DNA of 64,000 nt from Maritimibacter sp. DP1N21-5 (GCF_019218295.1 NZ_JAHUZF010000001.1:68966-132965), one strand, 5' to 3'; positions 25,876-34,489 are shown, counted from the first letter of the stretch. The notes: generated by a model from the letters alone, not told the origin. Translations and numbers: made by a program.

Positions 25876-25950
25876 GGTCCGCCCGTCTTCCTGGTCTTGT
25901 CTAGGAACGATGCGGGCCGGGGACTTGCCCCGACCCGAAACGGATGTGCC

Positions 25951-27099
25951 TTATTCGACGCCGTAGGTGGCGACATCGACCTTGGAGTAGATCTCGTCGA
26001 TGTAGAGCTGACGAAGGGCTTCGATGCTGCCATCGGTCTCGTTCGTGAGGCCTTTCCACTTCTCGATCAGGTCGGTGATCGTGGCGATCTTCTCGTCCAC
26101 GTTTTCAAGCCCGTACTGGTTCACGTATTGCTCACGCACGACCGGCTGGTCCAGCGCCACGAACTCGGTGATCAGGGCCTTGTCCTCGTCGGTCGCACGG
26201 AAGACCGTCTTGCCGGCTTCCTCGAAGGCCTGAACACCCGCGGCATTGCGCTCCACGTTCAGCTTCCACGAGGTCAGAGCCAGCGTGCCACCCGCATGCA
26301 TCACGGCGCGCCGCTGGTCTTCGCTCAGGTTGGCCCACGTGTCCCGGTTGACGTTGGCCGTGCCTAGACCGGCGAACATACTGCCCGGAATACCGTCGAG
26401 GAAGTAATCGGCAATCTCGATGTAGCGAAGCCCGACAAGGTTCTCGGCCGCATTGGCGGAACAATCGACGTTGCCGGTCGAAAGCGCGTCATAGATTTCG
26501 TTGCCCGACAGCGCCACACGGGTGCCGCCAAAATGCTCGACGAACCGCCCCGCATCGGCCGCACCGGTGCGCACCTTCATGCCAGACAGATCGGCGATGG
26601 TCGCCACCGGCTTGTTGCAGACGAAGCCGTAGTCGATCGCAGCACCACCCGACAGGTAGACCGTGTTCAGCCCCTTGAGCTGTTCCTGGCAGTCCGGACA
26701 GTTGAGCATGATGTATTCCATCGACGCCCCGATCATGGCCGGGCCGGCATAGGTGGCCTGCGTCCCGGAAGTGGCCAGCATGCCAAGATCCGCGGCGAGG
26801 TTCAGTTCCGAAAACTCCGCCGGAAAATAGGGGAAGAGCGTATAGCCCACATCCGCGAGCCCGTCCCGCACGCCGCCCAGCATCTCGCCCAGCGAGAGGA
26901 GCGACATGGAGAAGACCTTCACGTCCATATCGGCCGTTTCCTTGAGCTCCTCGGCAAAGGCGAGCGCCCCGTCATAGTTGTAGCTGCTTTCCGGAAGTCC
27001 GACCGCGTAGCGCAGATCCTGTGCAACGAGCGGCGTGGTCATCGCGACGGCGGTAAACCCGAAGGCGCCGAGGCGCAGGGCTGTCTTGACAGATTTCAT
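25951..27099 (-). CDS. dctP: TRAP transporter substrate-binding protein (DctP type)
   Basis: A 382-residue periplasmic binding protein. A signal peptide covers about residues 1-26 (VAQ/DLRYA cleavage region). GGVRDGLADVGYTLFPYFPA, ATIADLSGMKVRTGAADAGR and GNEIYDALSTGNVDC follow the DctP pattern, where the Arg of KVRTG contacts the ligand carboxylate. Cys residues in NCPDCQ may form a disulphide. It is first in the dctPQM operon. The ligand is probably an organic acid and is otherwise unknown. Confidence 0.9.
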   Translation of the reverse strand: MKSVKTALRLGAFGFTAVAMTTPLVAQDLRYAVGLPESSYNYDGALAFAEELKETADMDVKVFSMSLLSLGEMLGGVRDGLADVGYTLFPYFPAEFSELNLAADLGMLATSGTQATYAGPAMIGASMEYIMLNCPDCQEQLKGLNTVYLSGGAAIDYGFVCNKPVATIADLSGMKVRTGAADAGRFVEHFGGTRVALSGNEIYDALSTGNVDCSANAAENLVGLRYIEIADYFLDGIPGSMFAGLGTANVNRDTWANLSEDQRRAVMHAGGTLALTSWKLNVERNAAGVQAFEEAGKTVFRATDEDKALITEFVALDQPVVREQYVNQYGLENVDEKIATITDLIEKWKGLTNETDGSIEALRQLYIDEIYSKVDVATYGVE

Positions 27100-27253
27100 G
27101 TGAGTTCCTCCCTTGTGAAACGCCGATCCACCCCTCTCTCCCCGAAGGTCTACGGATCAGCCTTGTGCATTCTGCCCGGAGCGCCGACCGTGCGGCTGTC
27201 AGAGCGAATACGGAATGCTGCGACATCGTCTAAAAATACACAGCATATGTAAA

Positions 27254-27265
27254 TTGTATACGCAA
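27254..27265. promoter_or_regulatory. TTGTATAC-type operator candidate upstream of dctP
   Basis: TTGTATACGCAA, an inverted TTG/CAA repeat around TATACG, about 155 bases upstream of the dctP start, in an AT-rich patch with AATACACAGCATATG close by. It is one of six exact TTGTATAC copies found near catabolic promoters in this window. Confidence 0.55.
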
Positions 27266-27664
27266 GTGTTTTCTGCAATCTCCGATATTGCTTCACAAGC
27301 GCGCCGGACCTGCCTATCGCGCGAGATCACCGACCAACGGATCGCGGCCCCAAGCGGCGAGTAAACGGCTTGAATGGCACAATTTGTTTGGACCGATCGC
27401 CGCAGTGTCGTTTTGGCCAAATCGGGTCCCGTGCTTCATAGAGGGTGCGCGAGAACGCGCGATACAAGCCTTTAACTACTGAATCTCGAGCCTATCGTCG
27501 CAGCACTGGCGCGACCGCAGAGGTGCAATATGACCCATTGACGAAACCTCTACCCAATCGACCGACGCTGTCGGGACGGATCGGACCTCCACTCGAATCC
27601 GGGACCTCGAGTTTTGTATACGCGATGCCACCAAAGATACGCGCAGCGCGTCAGGAATGCCGCC
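27266..27664. other. Intergenic stretch with a lone operator-like site
   Basis: About 400 bases of lower-GC DNA between the TRAP promoter and the 3' end of the thiamine-diphosphate enzyme gene. Short open frames have no recognisable motif. One exact TTGTATAC (27614-27621) lies here although no gene starts downstream of it on either strand, which suggests a lost gene or an unseen small RNA. Confidence 0.5.
27614..27621. promoter_or_regulatory. Isolated TTGTATAC site
   Basis: Exact copy of the window-wide motif (context gttTTGTATACgcgatgc). It is about 45 bases beyond the stop of the convergent-side enzyme gene and not in front of any gene I can support. Confidence 0.4.
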
Positions 27665-29323
27665 TCACCCGCCCCGCAACGCTGAAATTGTCGTGCGGGT
27701 CGAGATCCGGTCGGGGTCCGTCATCAGTTCGATCACCGTCGGCCCGTCATGGTCGAACGCGGCCAGAAGCGCGGGCTTGAAGGCTTCGGTCGTCGTCACC
27801 CTCGTATGTGCGGCACCCAGCCCCGTCGCGATCTGCCCGATGTCCGTGGTCATGATCCTTGTGCCCGACACCCGGCCGGGATGCTCGCGCTCCTGATGCA
27901 TGCGGATCGTCCCATAGGTCCCGTTGTTGAAGACCAGCACGATAGGTCGCGCGCCGTGTTGGACCGCGGTCGCGATCTCCATCCCCGACATCATGAAACC
28001 GCCGTCGCCGACAAAGGCCACGACCTGCCGCGAAGGGTCTGCGAGCGACGCAGCCACGGCCGCCGGAACCGCATAGCCCATCGAGCCACAAGTCGAGCCG
28101 ATCTGCCGCCCGGGCCGCCCGAAACGCAGGAACCGCTGAGGCCAACCGGTGTGGTTGCCCGCGTCCAGCGTGATGACCGCATCCGCCGGGATCAGATCGC
28201 GCACCTCCGCCATGGCCTGCCCCATGTCGAGCGGGAAGTCATGCGGCGGAGGATCAATGTCGGCAAGGTGCTCGCCGCGCAGCGTCTCCCTCCATACGCC
28301 ATCGGATGGTCGCGGTGCCTGCGCCCTCAACGCCTCCACCGCGGCTTCCGGCCCGGACACGACCCCAAGGTCCGGGGCATAGACCCGCCCGATCTCGTTC
28401 GCATCGACATGGATATGGATAAGCCTCTGCGCCGGGTTGGGCACCGAGAGCGTCGAATAAGTTCGTGTCGTGATCTCCCCCAGCCGCGCCCCGATGACCA
28501 GAAGCAGGTCCGCCTCGGCCACCCGGCGGATGAGTGCAGGCGCGACCCCGGTCCCGAACTCGCCGACGTAATGATCCGACCGGTTGTCGATCACGTCCTG
28601 CCGCCGGAAGCTCGTCGCGACCGGCAGGTCATTGGCCCGCGCGAAGTCCAGAAGCGCCGCCGTGCCGGCATCGCTCCACCCCGACCCGCCCGCGATCACC
28701 AGCGGCCGCGCGGCACCGGCGAGCGTGTCCATGACCGCCTCCGCCTCGCCCGCCGTCATCCCCGGCACGCTCGGCGTAAAGGGCCGGGCATCCGCGACGC
28801 GCACCACCTCGGTCAGCATGTCCTCGGGAAGCGCCAACACCACCGGACCCGGCCGGCCCGAGGTCGCCATCCGAAAAGCCCGCGCCATGTATTCCGGGAT
28901 CCGCTCGGCCCGGTCGATCTGCGCAGCCCATTTCGCGACCGGGGCGAACATCTGGCGATAGTCGATCTCCTGGAAACTCTCCCGGTCCATCGTGTCGCGC
29001 CCGACCTGCCCCACGAGCAGGATCATCGGCGTCGAATCCTGAAAGGCGATATGGACCCCCACCGCCGCATGACAGGCCCCCGGCCCCCGCGTCACCATGC
29101 AAATCCCGGGCCGTCCGGTCAGCTTGCCATAGGCCTCGGCCATGTCTGCCGCCCCGGCCTCGTGCCGCGCATTGTAAAGCGTGAAGCGGTCCTTCACGTC
29201 ATGCAGCGCGTCCAGCACCTCGAGGTAGCTCTCCCCCGGCACGCAGTAGGCACAGTCGGCCCCATGGATCAGAAGCTGATCCACCAGCACCTTGCCGCCG
29301 GTCCGTTCCTGAATGTCCGTCAT
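27665..29323 (-). CDS. Thiamine-diphosphate-dependent enzyme (acetolactate-synthase-like)
   Basis: A 552-residue POX/AHAS-family protein with Pyr domain (1-170), central FAD/NADH-fold domain (190-330) and PP domain (360-540). The cofactor-activating Glu55 lies in YNARHEAGAADMAEAYG; the Mg-diphosphate motif GDGGFMMSGMEIATAVQHG starts at 439 and ends with NN at about 466-467. FAD-binding may be vestigial. The start ATG 29323 follows GGGAGGG. Homologues include acetolactate synthases, oxalyl-CoA, benzoylformate and sulfo-acid decarboxylases; the substrate pocket cannot be assigned by eye. It stands alone between TRAP and membrane genes. Confidence 0.85.
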   Translation of the reverse strand: MTDIQERTGGKVLVDQLLIHGADCAYCVPGESYLEVLDALHDVKDRFTLYNARHEAGAADMAEAYGKLTGRPGICMVTRGPGACHAAVGVHIAFQDSTPMILLVGQVGRDTMDRESFQEIDYRQMFAPVAKWAAQIDRAERIPEYMARAFRMATSGRPGPVVLALPEDMLTEVVRVADARPFTPSVPGMTAGEAEAVMDTLAGAARPLVIAGGSGWSDAGTAALLDFARANDLPVATSFRRQDVIDNRSDHYVGEFGTGVAPALIRRVAEADLLLVIGARLGEITTRTYSTLSVPNPAQRLIHIHVDANEIGRVYAPDLGVVSGPEAAVEALRAQAPRPSDGVWRETLRGEHLADIDPPPHDFPLDMGQAMAEVRDLIPADAVITLDAGNHTGWPQRFLRFGRPGRQIGSTCGSMGYAVPAAVAASLADPSRQVVAFVGDGGFMMSGMEIATAVQHGARPIVLVFNNGTYGTIRMHQEREHPGRVSGTRIMTTDIGQIATGLGAAHTRVTTTEAFKPALLAAFDHDGPTVIELMTDPDRISTRTTISALRGG

Positions 29324-29456
29324 GGGACCCTCCCGTTTTTCGCCATGCCGCACGATCCGGCCCCGATTGTCCAGTGCCCCGGGGGGAGAGGCCTCTGGAC
29401 AGGCGTGGGCCCATGGCCGACCTTGCCCGCCAGAAGACCGCTCAAGGAGACCCCGC

Positions 29457-30071
29457 ATGGACACGCTGCCGATGAGCCTCTGGCTCGACCTTCTGGGCAC
29501 CTTCGTCTTCGGTCTCTCCGGCGGCATGCTCGCGGTGCGCCGCAACCTCGATCTCTTCGGGATCGCGGTGCTCGCCGGGGCGGCGGCGCTCTTCGGCGGA
29601 GTGATCCGTGACGTCACGCTGGGCGCGACGCCGCCCGCCGCGCTCTCCGACAGCCGCTATGTGCTGGCGGCCCTCGCCGCCGCCGCGCTCGCCTTCTTCG
29701 CCCATCCCCTGATCGACTGGGTGGCCAAGCCCGTCATGGTCCTCGATGCGATGGGGCTGGGGCTCTTCGCCGTCGTCGGTTGCCGCAAGGCGCTCGATCT
29801 CGGCGTAGGTCCGCTGCCCGCGATGCTCCTCGGCGTGGTCTCTGCCGTCGGTGGCGGGGTGATCCGCGACCTCCTCGTCACCGAAGTGCCCCGCGTCCTG
29901 CGCGAGGAAATCTACGCCCTCGCCGCGATGCTCGGCGCCGGTATCGTGGTCCTCGGACAGCTTCTCGACCTGCCTCAGGGCCCCACCGCGCTTGCCGCCG
30001 CAACGCTCACCGCGCTTTTCCGCATGGTCAGCGTCTGGCGCGGCTGGCACCTGCCCCGCGCGGGGAGCTGA
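29457..30071 (+). CDS. TRIC-type cation channel / YicG-family membrane protein
   Basis: A 204-residue protein with seven helices formed by two repeats of a three-helix unit. The repeats are marked by FGLSGGMLAVRRNLDLFG / GGVIRDVTLG and VVGCRKALDLGVG / GGGVIRDLLVTEVP, the UPF0126 (bacterial TRIC homologue) signatures. Bacterial members are trimeric potassium-permeable channels. The start ATG 29457 follows AAGGAGA; upstream in-frame ATGs lie in the divergent leader and were rejected. Confidence 0.88.
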   Translation: MDTLPMSLWLDLLGTFVFGLSGGMLAVRRNLDLFGIAVLAGAAALFGGVIRDVTLGATPPAALSDSRYVLAALAAAALAFFAHPLIDWVAKPVMVLDAMGLGLFAVVGCRKALDLGVGPLPAMLLGVVSAVGGGVIRDLLVTEVPRVLREEIYALAAMLGAGIVVLGQLLDLPQGPTALAAATLTALFRMVSVWRGWHLPRAGS

Positions 30072-30212
30072 TCCCCGACCGGACCCGGTCCGCGCATCCT
30101 GCGCCCGAGCGCCCGACCCACCTTTGCATTCCCCCCGATCCGGCCTATTGAGGTGGGGATATTGACTCGCAGTCAACAAACCACTCAACAGACCACTGGC
30201 CCGGAGCCCCAC

Positions 30213-30881
30213 ATGCGGATGCGCGACACCTTCCTCAAACCGATGCACCCCGAAGGGCGCCGGTTCGTCGCGATCTTCGCCGCCGTCACACTCGTCCTAT
30301 TCGTCCTGTCCGAGTATCTGGGCTGGATCGGCGTCGGCCTGACCGTCTGGTGCTACTACTTCTTCCGCGACCCCGAGCGCGTGACCCCGGAGCGCGAGGG
30401 CCTCATCGTGAGCCCTGCCGACGGCATCGTGTCGCTCATCGAACTCGCCGTCCCGCCCGCTGAACTGGGTATGTCCGACCAGCCGCTTACCCGCGTGAGC
30501 GTCTTCATGAGCGTCTTCAACTGCCACGTGAACCGCGCCCCCATCGCGGGCGAGGTCATGGCCATCGCCTACCGCCCCGGCAAATTCTTCAACGCCTCGC
30601 TCGACAAGGCGAGCGTGGACAACGAGCGCAATTCCCTGCGCATCCGCACGGCGCAGGGCGTGGACATCGCCGTGGTCCAGATCGCGGGCCTCGTCGCCCG
30701 CCGCATCGTCTGTTTCGTGAGCGAGGGCGACAGCCTGTCCACCGGCGAACGCTTCGGCCTCATCCGCTTCGGCTCCCGGCTCGACGTCTACCTCCCCGAA
30801 GGCACCGCCCCCATGGTCCAGATCGGCCAGACCATGATCGCGGGCGAAACCCCCATCGCCCGCCTCGGCAGGGCGGACTGA
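30213..30881 (+). CDS. psd: Phosphatidylserine decarboxylase
   Basis: A 222-residue short-form phosphatidylserine decarboxylase, converting phosphatidylserine to phosphatidylethanolamine at the inner membrane. A membrane hairpin at about 18-50 is followed by the catalytic domain; the self-cleavage and pyruvoyl site is Gly187-Ser188 in [11 protein letters not shown], and [16 protein letters not shown] (98-113) is strongly conserved. The chosen ATG 30213 has CGGAG upstream; ATG 30219 and a GTG at 30153 are alternatives. It lies two bases from pssA. Confidence 0.9.
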   Translation: MRMRDTFLKPMHPEGRRFVAIFAAVTLVLFVLSEYLGWIGVGLTVWCYYFFRDPERVTPEREGLIVSPADGIVSLIELAVPPAELGMSDQPLTRVSVFMSVFNCHVNRAPIAGEVMAIAYRPGKFFNASLDKASVDNERNSLRIRTAQGVDIAVVQIAGLVARRIVCFVSEGDSLSTGERFGLIRFGSRLDVYLPEGTAPMVQIGQTMIAGETPIARLGRAD

Positions 30882-30883
30882 CC

Positions 30884-31666
30884 ATGGCGAATGTCTCCGG
30901 CAAGCTCCCGACAGAGTTCCCGCTGATCCAGCTTCTGCCCAACATGCTGACCATCACCGCGATATGCGCCGGTCTCTCGGCCATGCGCGAAGGTTATCAG
31001 GGCGATTTCGTCACCGCCGTGCAGCTGATCCTCGCCGCCGCCATCCTCGACGGCCTCGACGGGCGCATCGCCCGGCTTCTGGGCAGCGACAGCCGCCTCG
31101 GGGCCGAACTGGACTCGCTCGCCGATTTCCTGAACTTCGGGGTCGCGCCGGGGCTGGTGCTCTATTTCTGGGTGCTTCAGGACCTGCCAAGCGCGGCCTG
31201 GCTCGCCGTGCTGGCCTATGCCGTCTGCTGCGTCATGCGCCTCGCCCGGTTCAACGTGACGGACAAGATCCCCGACAGCCTCGACGACACGGATCCCGAC
31301 CGGCCCTGCCCCCAGAACGCCTATTTCACCGGTGTCCCCGCCCCGGCCGGCGCCATGCTTGTGATGCTCCCCATGTTCCTGTCCTTCGCCTTTTCCGACG
31401 CGCCGATCCTGCCCGGCATCGTGATCTGCTTCTACATGATCGCCGTCGGCCTCCTGATGATCAGCCGGATCCCCACCTGGTCCTTCAAGAAGACCACCAT
31501 CTCGCGCGCCAACGTGAAGCCCTTTCTCGTCGTCTTCGGCGTGGTCGCGGCGGCGGTCATGATCCAGCCCTGGAGCACGCTGGCCTTTCTCTGCCTCGCC
31601 TATGTGGGCATGGTCATCTGGGGTCTCGTCTCGCGGGGCCGGGACGCAAGGACCAAAAGGATCTGA
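30884..31666 (+). CDS. pssA: CDP-diacylglycerol-serine O-phosphatidyltransferase
   Basis: A 260-residue integral membrane CDP-alcohol phosphatidyltransferase making phosphatidylserine from CDP-diacylglycerol and serine. The family motif DGxDGRIARxxGxxSxxGxxxDSxxD is visible as DGLDGRIARLLGSDSRLGAE then LDSLADFLNFG at about 58-90. About eight hydrophobic segments follow. It starts two bases after psd and ends two bases before pmtA. Confidence 0.93.
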   Translation: MANVSGKLPTEFPLIQLLPNMLTITAICAGLSAMREGYQGDFVTAVQLILAAAILDGLDGRIARLLGSDSRLGAELDSLADFLNFGVAPGLVLYFWVLQDLPSAAWLAVLAYAVCCVMRLARFNVTDKIPDSLDDTDPDRPCPQNAYFTGVPAPAGAMLVMLPMFLSFAFSDAPILPGIVICFYMIAVGLLMISRIPTWSFKKTTISRANVKPFLVVFGVVAAAVMIQPWSTLAFLCLAYVGMVIWGLVSRGRDARTKRI

Positions 31667-31668
31667 CG

Positions 31669-32289
31669 ATGGACATCAAGGCGGTTCAGACATCCTATGC
31701 CCGCTGGGCGCCGGTCTATGACCGGACCTTCGGGGCGGTGACCAACACCGGACGCCGGCGCGCCGTGGCCCATATCAGCACGCGGTCCGGCACCGTACTC
31801 GAGGTGGGCGTCGGCACCGGCCTGTCACTGGCCCATTACAAGCCCGACCTCTCCGTCACCGGCATCGACTTCTCGGAAGAGATGCTGGGCAAGGCCCGCC
31901 AGAAGGTCGAGGACCAGAACCTCACCCACGTAAAGAGCCTGCGCCAGATGGACGCGCGCACTCTCGACTTCCCCGACGCGAGCTTCGACACCGTCGCCGC
32001 CATGCACGTGCTCTCCGTCGTCCCCGAACCCGAGCGTGTCATGTCCGAAATCGCCCGCGTCCTGAAACCGGGCGGAGAGGTCGTCATCACCAACCACTTC
32101 AAACGCGACACGGGCTTTCTCGCCGCCGTCGAACGCGTCGCCGCGCCCCTCTCGAACGTCCTGGGCTGGCATTCGGACTTCGAAATCGAAACGGTCCTTC
32201 AGGAACCCTCGCTCGTCATCAAAGAGCAAGGCACCCTGCCGCCCCTCGGCATGATGACCTTCCTTGTCCTCGAAAAATCCTCTGACTGA
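31669..32289 (+). CDS. pmtA: Phosphatidylethanolamine N-methyltransferase (PmtA-type)
   Basis: A 206-residue SAM-dependent class I methyltransferase. YARWAPVYDRTFGAVTNTGR near the N-terminus and the SAM loop VLEVGVGTGLSL (about 43-54) are typical of PmtA of Rhodobacter and Agrobacterium; VTGIDFSEEMLGKAR, ASFDTVAAMHVLSVVPEPER and ARVLKPGGEVVITNHF are motifs II-III. It probably methylates phosphatidylethanolamine stepwise to phosphatidylcholine. Position after psd-pssA gives serine to PS to PE to PC in one operon. A ubiquinone or other small-molecule methyltransferase is a weaker alternative. Confidence 0.87.
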   Translation: MDIKAVQTSYARWAPVYDRTFGAVTNTGRRRAVAHISTRSGTVLEVGVGTGLSLAHYKPDLSVTGIDFSEEMLGKARQKVEDQNLTHVKSLRQMDARTLDFPDASFDTVAAMHVLSVVPEPERVMSEIARVLKPGGEVVITNHFKRDTGFLAAVERVAAPLSNVLGWHSDFEIETVLQEPSLVIKEQGTLPPLGMMTFLVLEKSSD

Positions 32290-32350
32290 CCCCGTCATCC
32301 CGCACGGACCCTGCCCCCTTCTCTGGTCCAGAAATATCCCGGGAGGGTCC

Positions 32351-32369
32351 GGGAGGGCAGCGCCCTCCC
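32351..32369 (+). terminator. Hairpin between pmtA and cls
   Basis: A perfect 8-base-pair stem GGGAGGGC-AGC-GCCCTCCC with a 3-base loop, about 60 bases past the pmtA stop, in the spacer between convergent genes. It lacks a T tract but is well placed for transcription termination or mRNA 3'-end protection from either side. Confidence 0.6.
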
Positions 32370-32375
32370 GGCCGG

Positions 32376-32482
32376 TCGGATTTCGCGAAGCGAAATTCGA
32401 ACCAAACTCAACCAGTCGGATTTCGCGAAGCGAAATCCGAGCCGAACTCAACCAGCCGGACGTCGCGAACCGAAAGCCGACC
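32376..32482. repeat. Tandem 40-base hairpin repeats (2.6 copies)
   Basis: Two 40-base direct repeats (32376-32415 and 32416-32455) differ at three positions; a third, diverged partial copy covers 32456-32482. Each contains TCGGATTTCGC-GAA-GCGAAATCCGA, an 11-base-pair stem with a 3-base loop: perfect in copy 2, one mismatch in copy 1. The array runs up to the cls stop codon. It may be a REP-like element or a multi-hairpin 3' end. Confidence 0.8.
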
Positions 32483-32496
32483 CGCTCACAAAGCCC

Positions 32497-33960
32497 TCAC
32501 AACACCGGCCCGGCAATCGCAACCGCGTTCTGCCAAAGCCGCCGGACCGGATGCCAGCCCGCGATGGTCTCCGACGTGACCTCGACACAGTCGGCAAGAT
32601 AGTCCTCCTGCCGCCGGCGCAGCGCCGTCGCGGGTTCCGCCCCCACGAAGAGGATGTTGTTCTCGAAATTGAGGTCGAAACTCCGCCGATCCATGTTCGC
32701 CGAACCGATGAGCCCATAGGTCCCGTCCACGATCACCGTCTTGGAATGCAGAAGCCCGGGCCCGTATTCAAAGATCCGCACCCCCGCCATGATCAGGTCG
32801 TAGTAGTAGCTCCGGCTCGCCGAACCCACGAGGCGGCTGTCGTTGCGCGCCGGGAAGATCATCTTCACCGCCACCCCCCGGTTCGCCGCCGCCACCAGCG
32901 CCGACTGGATCGCCTCCGAGGGCACATAGTAGGGCGTCGTGATGAAAAGCTCGTTCTGCGCCGAATAGATGAGCGAGGTGAAAAGCTCCGGCATCGCCGA
33001 GGGACGCAGCCCGGGCCCCGTCGCGATCACCTGCGCCGCGACACCCTCGGGCGCGGTCAGCCCGTTGCCTTGGGTCGGTCGGTGGTCTTCGAGCAGATGC
33101 CCGATCTCGTCGCTCTCGTCCTTGTTCTCGAGCCAGTCCGCCAGGAACACCGCCTGGTTCTGCCAGGCCACCGGCCCCGTGAAGCGCATTATCACGTCAA
33201 TCCAGGGCGCATAGCGGCGCTTCTGCACGAAGGACGGATGGGCGGCGTTCTGGCTGCCACAGTAGGTGATGGTCCCGTCGATCACCACGATCTTGCGGTG
33301 ATTGCGCAGGTCGATCCGCCCCACGATCACCCGGAGGAGCGGATTGCCCACCTGCGACGCCCGCGCGAGTCCGACCCCGGATTCCGCCATCCGCTGCCAG
33401 ATCGGCGCCCGGATAAGCCGCCGCGACCCAAGGTCGTCGGCAATCGCGCGCACCGTCACCCCGCGTTCGGCGGCCCGGATCAGCGCCTCGGCCAGCCGCG
33501 TCCCGCTCTCGTCCGCGACCCAGATGTAGAACTCCACATGCACATGGTCTCGCGCCGCGTCGATGTCCTCGATCATCGCGTCGATGCTCGCGATGCTGTC
33601 GGGCAGAAGCGTCGCACTGTTGCCAAACGAGGGCGCGAAGCCGCTGATCGACTGTCCCACGCGAAAGAGCGCCGCATGGCCCGGCGACATGGCCGGATAG
33701 GGCGTCGCCATCTTGGGGTCGGAGGCCTCGATCCGGGGCAGGTTGCGCGCGAGGTTGCGCCTGACCCGACGCAGCCGCTCGCTCCGGCGCCGCCCCAGCC
33801 GGATCTCTCCGAACATGACATAGGCCACGACACCGACGAACGGCAGCGCAAGCACCGTCAGAACCCAGGCCGCCCGCGCCGCCGGATCGCGGTGGGGACG
33901 TTGCAGCACCCTGAGGATGGTAGCAGCGTGAATGAGATAACCGGCGACGATCCAGAACAT
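32497..33960 (-). CDS. cls: Cardiolipin synthase (phospholipase-D family)
   Basis: A 487-residue membrane-anchored PLD-family enzyme that joins two phosphatidylglycerols into cardiolipin. Two N-terminal helices (about 1-20 and 30-52) are followed by two HKD motifs: NHRKIVVIDG in the middle and HSKTVIVDGTYGLIGSANMD near the C-terminus. DHVHVEFYIWVADESG precedes the first half. The start ATG 33960 begins the membrane helix (FWIVAGYLIH); the longer frame to 34236 is antisense to the next operon. It is convergent to pmtA and so part of the same phospholipid locus. Confidence 0.9.
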   Translation of the reverse strand: MFWIVAGYLIHAATILRVLQRPHRDPAARAAWVLTVLALPFVGVVAYVMFGEIRLGRRRSERLRRVRRNLARNLPRIEASDPKMATPYPAMSPGHAALFRVGQSISGFAPSFGNSATLLPDSIASIDAMIEDIDAARDHVHVEFYIWVADESGTRLAEALIRAAERGVTVRAIADDLGSRRLIRAPIWQRMAESGVGLARASQVGNPLLRVIVGRIDLRNHRKIVVIDGTITYCGSQNAAHPSFVQKRRYAPWIDVIMRFTGPVAWQNQAVFLADWLENKDESDEIGHLLEDHRPTQGNGLTAPEGVAAQVIATGPGLRPSAMPELFTSLIYSAQNELFITTPYYVPSEAIQSALVAAANRGVAVKMIFPARNDSRLVGSASRSYYYDLIMAGVRIFEYGPGLLHSKTVIVDGTYGLIGSANMDRRSFDLNFENNILFVGAEPATALRRRQEDYLADCVEVTSETIAGWHPVRRLWQNAVAIAGPVL

Positions 33961-34043
33961 GCCCAAGCTGTCACCGGAAGCCGTCCGCCGTGCAAGAGGA
34001 AGTGGCACGGGTCCCCGCATTTCTGAGCACCCGCGACGAATTG

Positions 34044-34074
34044 TTGTATTCACAAGCGGTATATCCGTATACAA
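34044..34074. promoter_or_regulatory. TTGTATAC-type operator candidate, cls / MaoC divergent region
   Basis: The sequence has TTGTAT (34044-34049) and GTATACAA (34067-34074) flanking CACAAGCGGTATATCC, directly upstream of the start at 34082. On the minus strand it reads TTGTATACGGATATACC, nearly the same as the plus-strand site at 45312 (TTGTATACGGATGATATG); both also share TTCACAAGCG nearby. Confidence 0.6.
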
Positions 34075-34081
34075 ATGCGCC

Positions 34082-34489
34082 ATGGAGGAGTTCACGATAC
34101 CCGAAGGCCAGTTCGCGCTGACCGCCGAGATGGACGACCGCCTGCGCCAGATGGCCGGGGCCGGTCCCCGCGCGGGCGACGGCGCGCATCCGATCTTTGC
34201 CTTGGTCGGCGCCTTGGGCGGGCTCGGCCTGCGCATCGCCGAGCTATCGCGCGCGCTCGGACTCGACTTCGACGCAGGCCCCGTCCTTGCCCGTTGCCGG
34301 CTCGACTACGACGATCGCCTGCGTGTCGGCACGACCTACCGGGTCGCGGCCCGCGTGGACGAGATCACCCGCAAACCCAGCCGGGTCTTCGGCCAGGCCG
34401 ATCACCTGCACCTCTCCATCATGCTCCACGACGACCGCCCTGTCAGCCGTGCCCGGCTCCACATCGTCTTTCCCGTGAGGACCCCATGA
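34082..34489 (+). CDS. Hot-dog-fold dehydratase-like protein (MaoC N-domain type), non-catalytic partner
   Basis: A 135-residue protein resembling the FAS1/MaoC N-terminal hot-dog domain: HPIFALVGALGGLGLRIAEL is the central hot-dog helix, followed by RCRLDYDDRLRVGTTYRVAA and the last strands. It has no Asp-x4-His hydratase pair. The next gene, overlapping by four bases, encodes the other half with that pair, so the two probably form a heterodimeric enoyl-CoA hydratase. The ATG at 34082 lacks a ribosome-binding site and sits just behind the operator-like element; a leaderless mRNA or a later Met (residue 17) is possible. Confidence 0.65.
   Translation: MEEFTIPEGQFALTAEMDDRLRQMAGAGPRAGDGAHPIFALVGALGGLGLRIAELSRALGLDFDAGPVLARCRLDYDDRLRVGTTYRVAARVDEITRKPSRVFGQADHLHLSIMLHDDRPVSRARLHIVFPVRTP

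Noticed and set aside
27749..29611. 620-codon plus-strand frame opposite the thiamine-diphosphate enzyme
   Set aside because: Antisense shadow; no motifs, whereas the minus strand has Glu55 and GDG motifs.
30964..32289. Long frame joining an out-of-frame part of pssA to pmtA
   Set aside because: The first 235 codons are an alternative frame of pssA; pmtA starts at 31669.
32376..32482. CRISPR array
   Set aside because: The 40-base repeats are contiguous without spacers and contain perfect hairpins.
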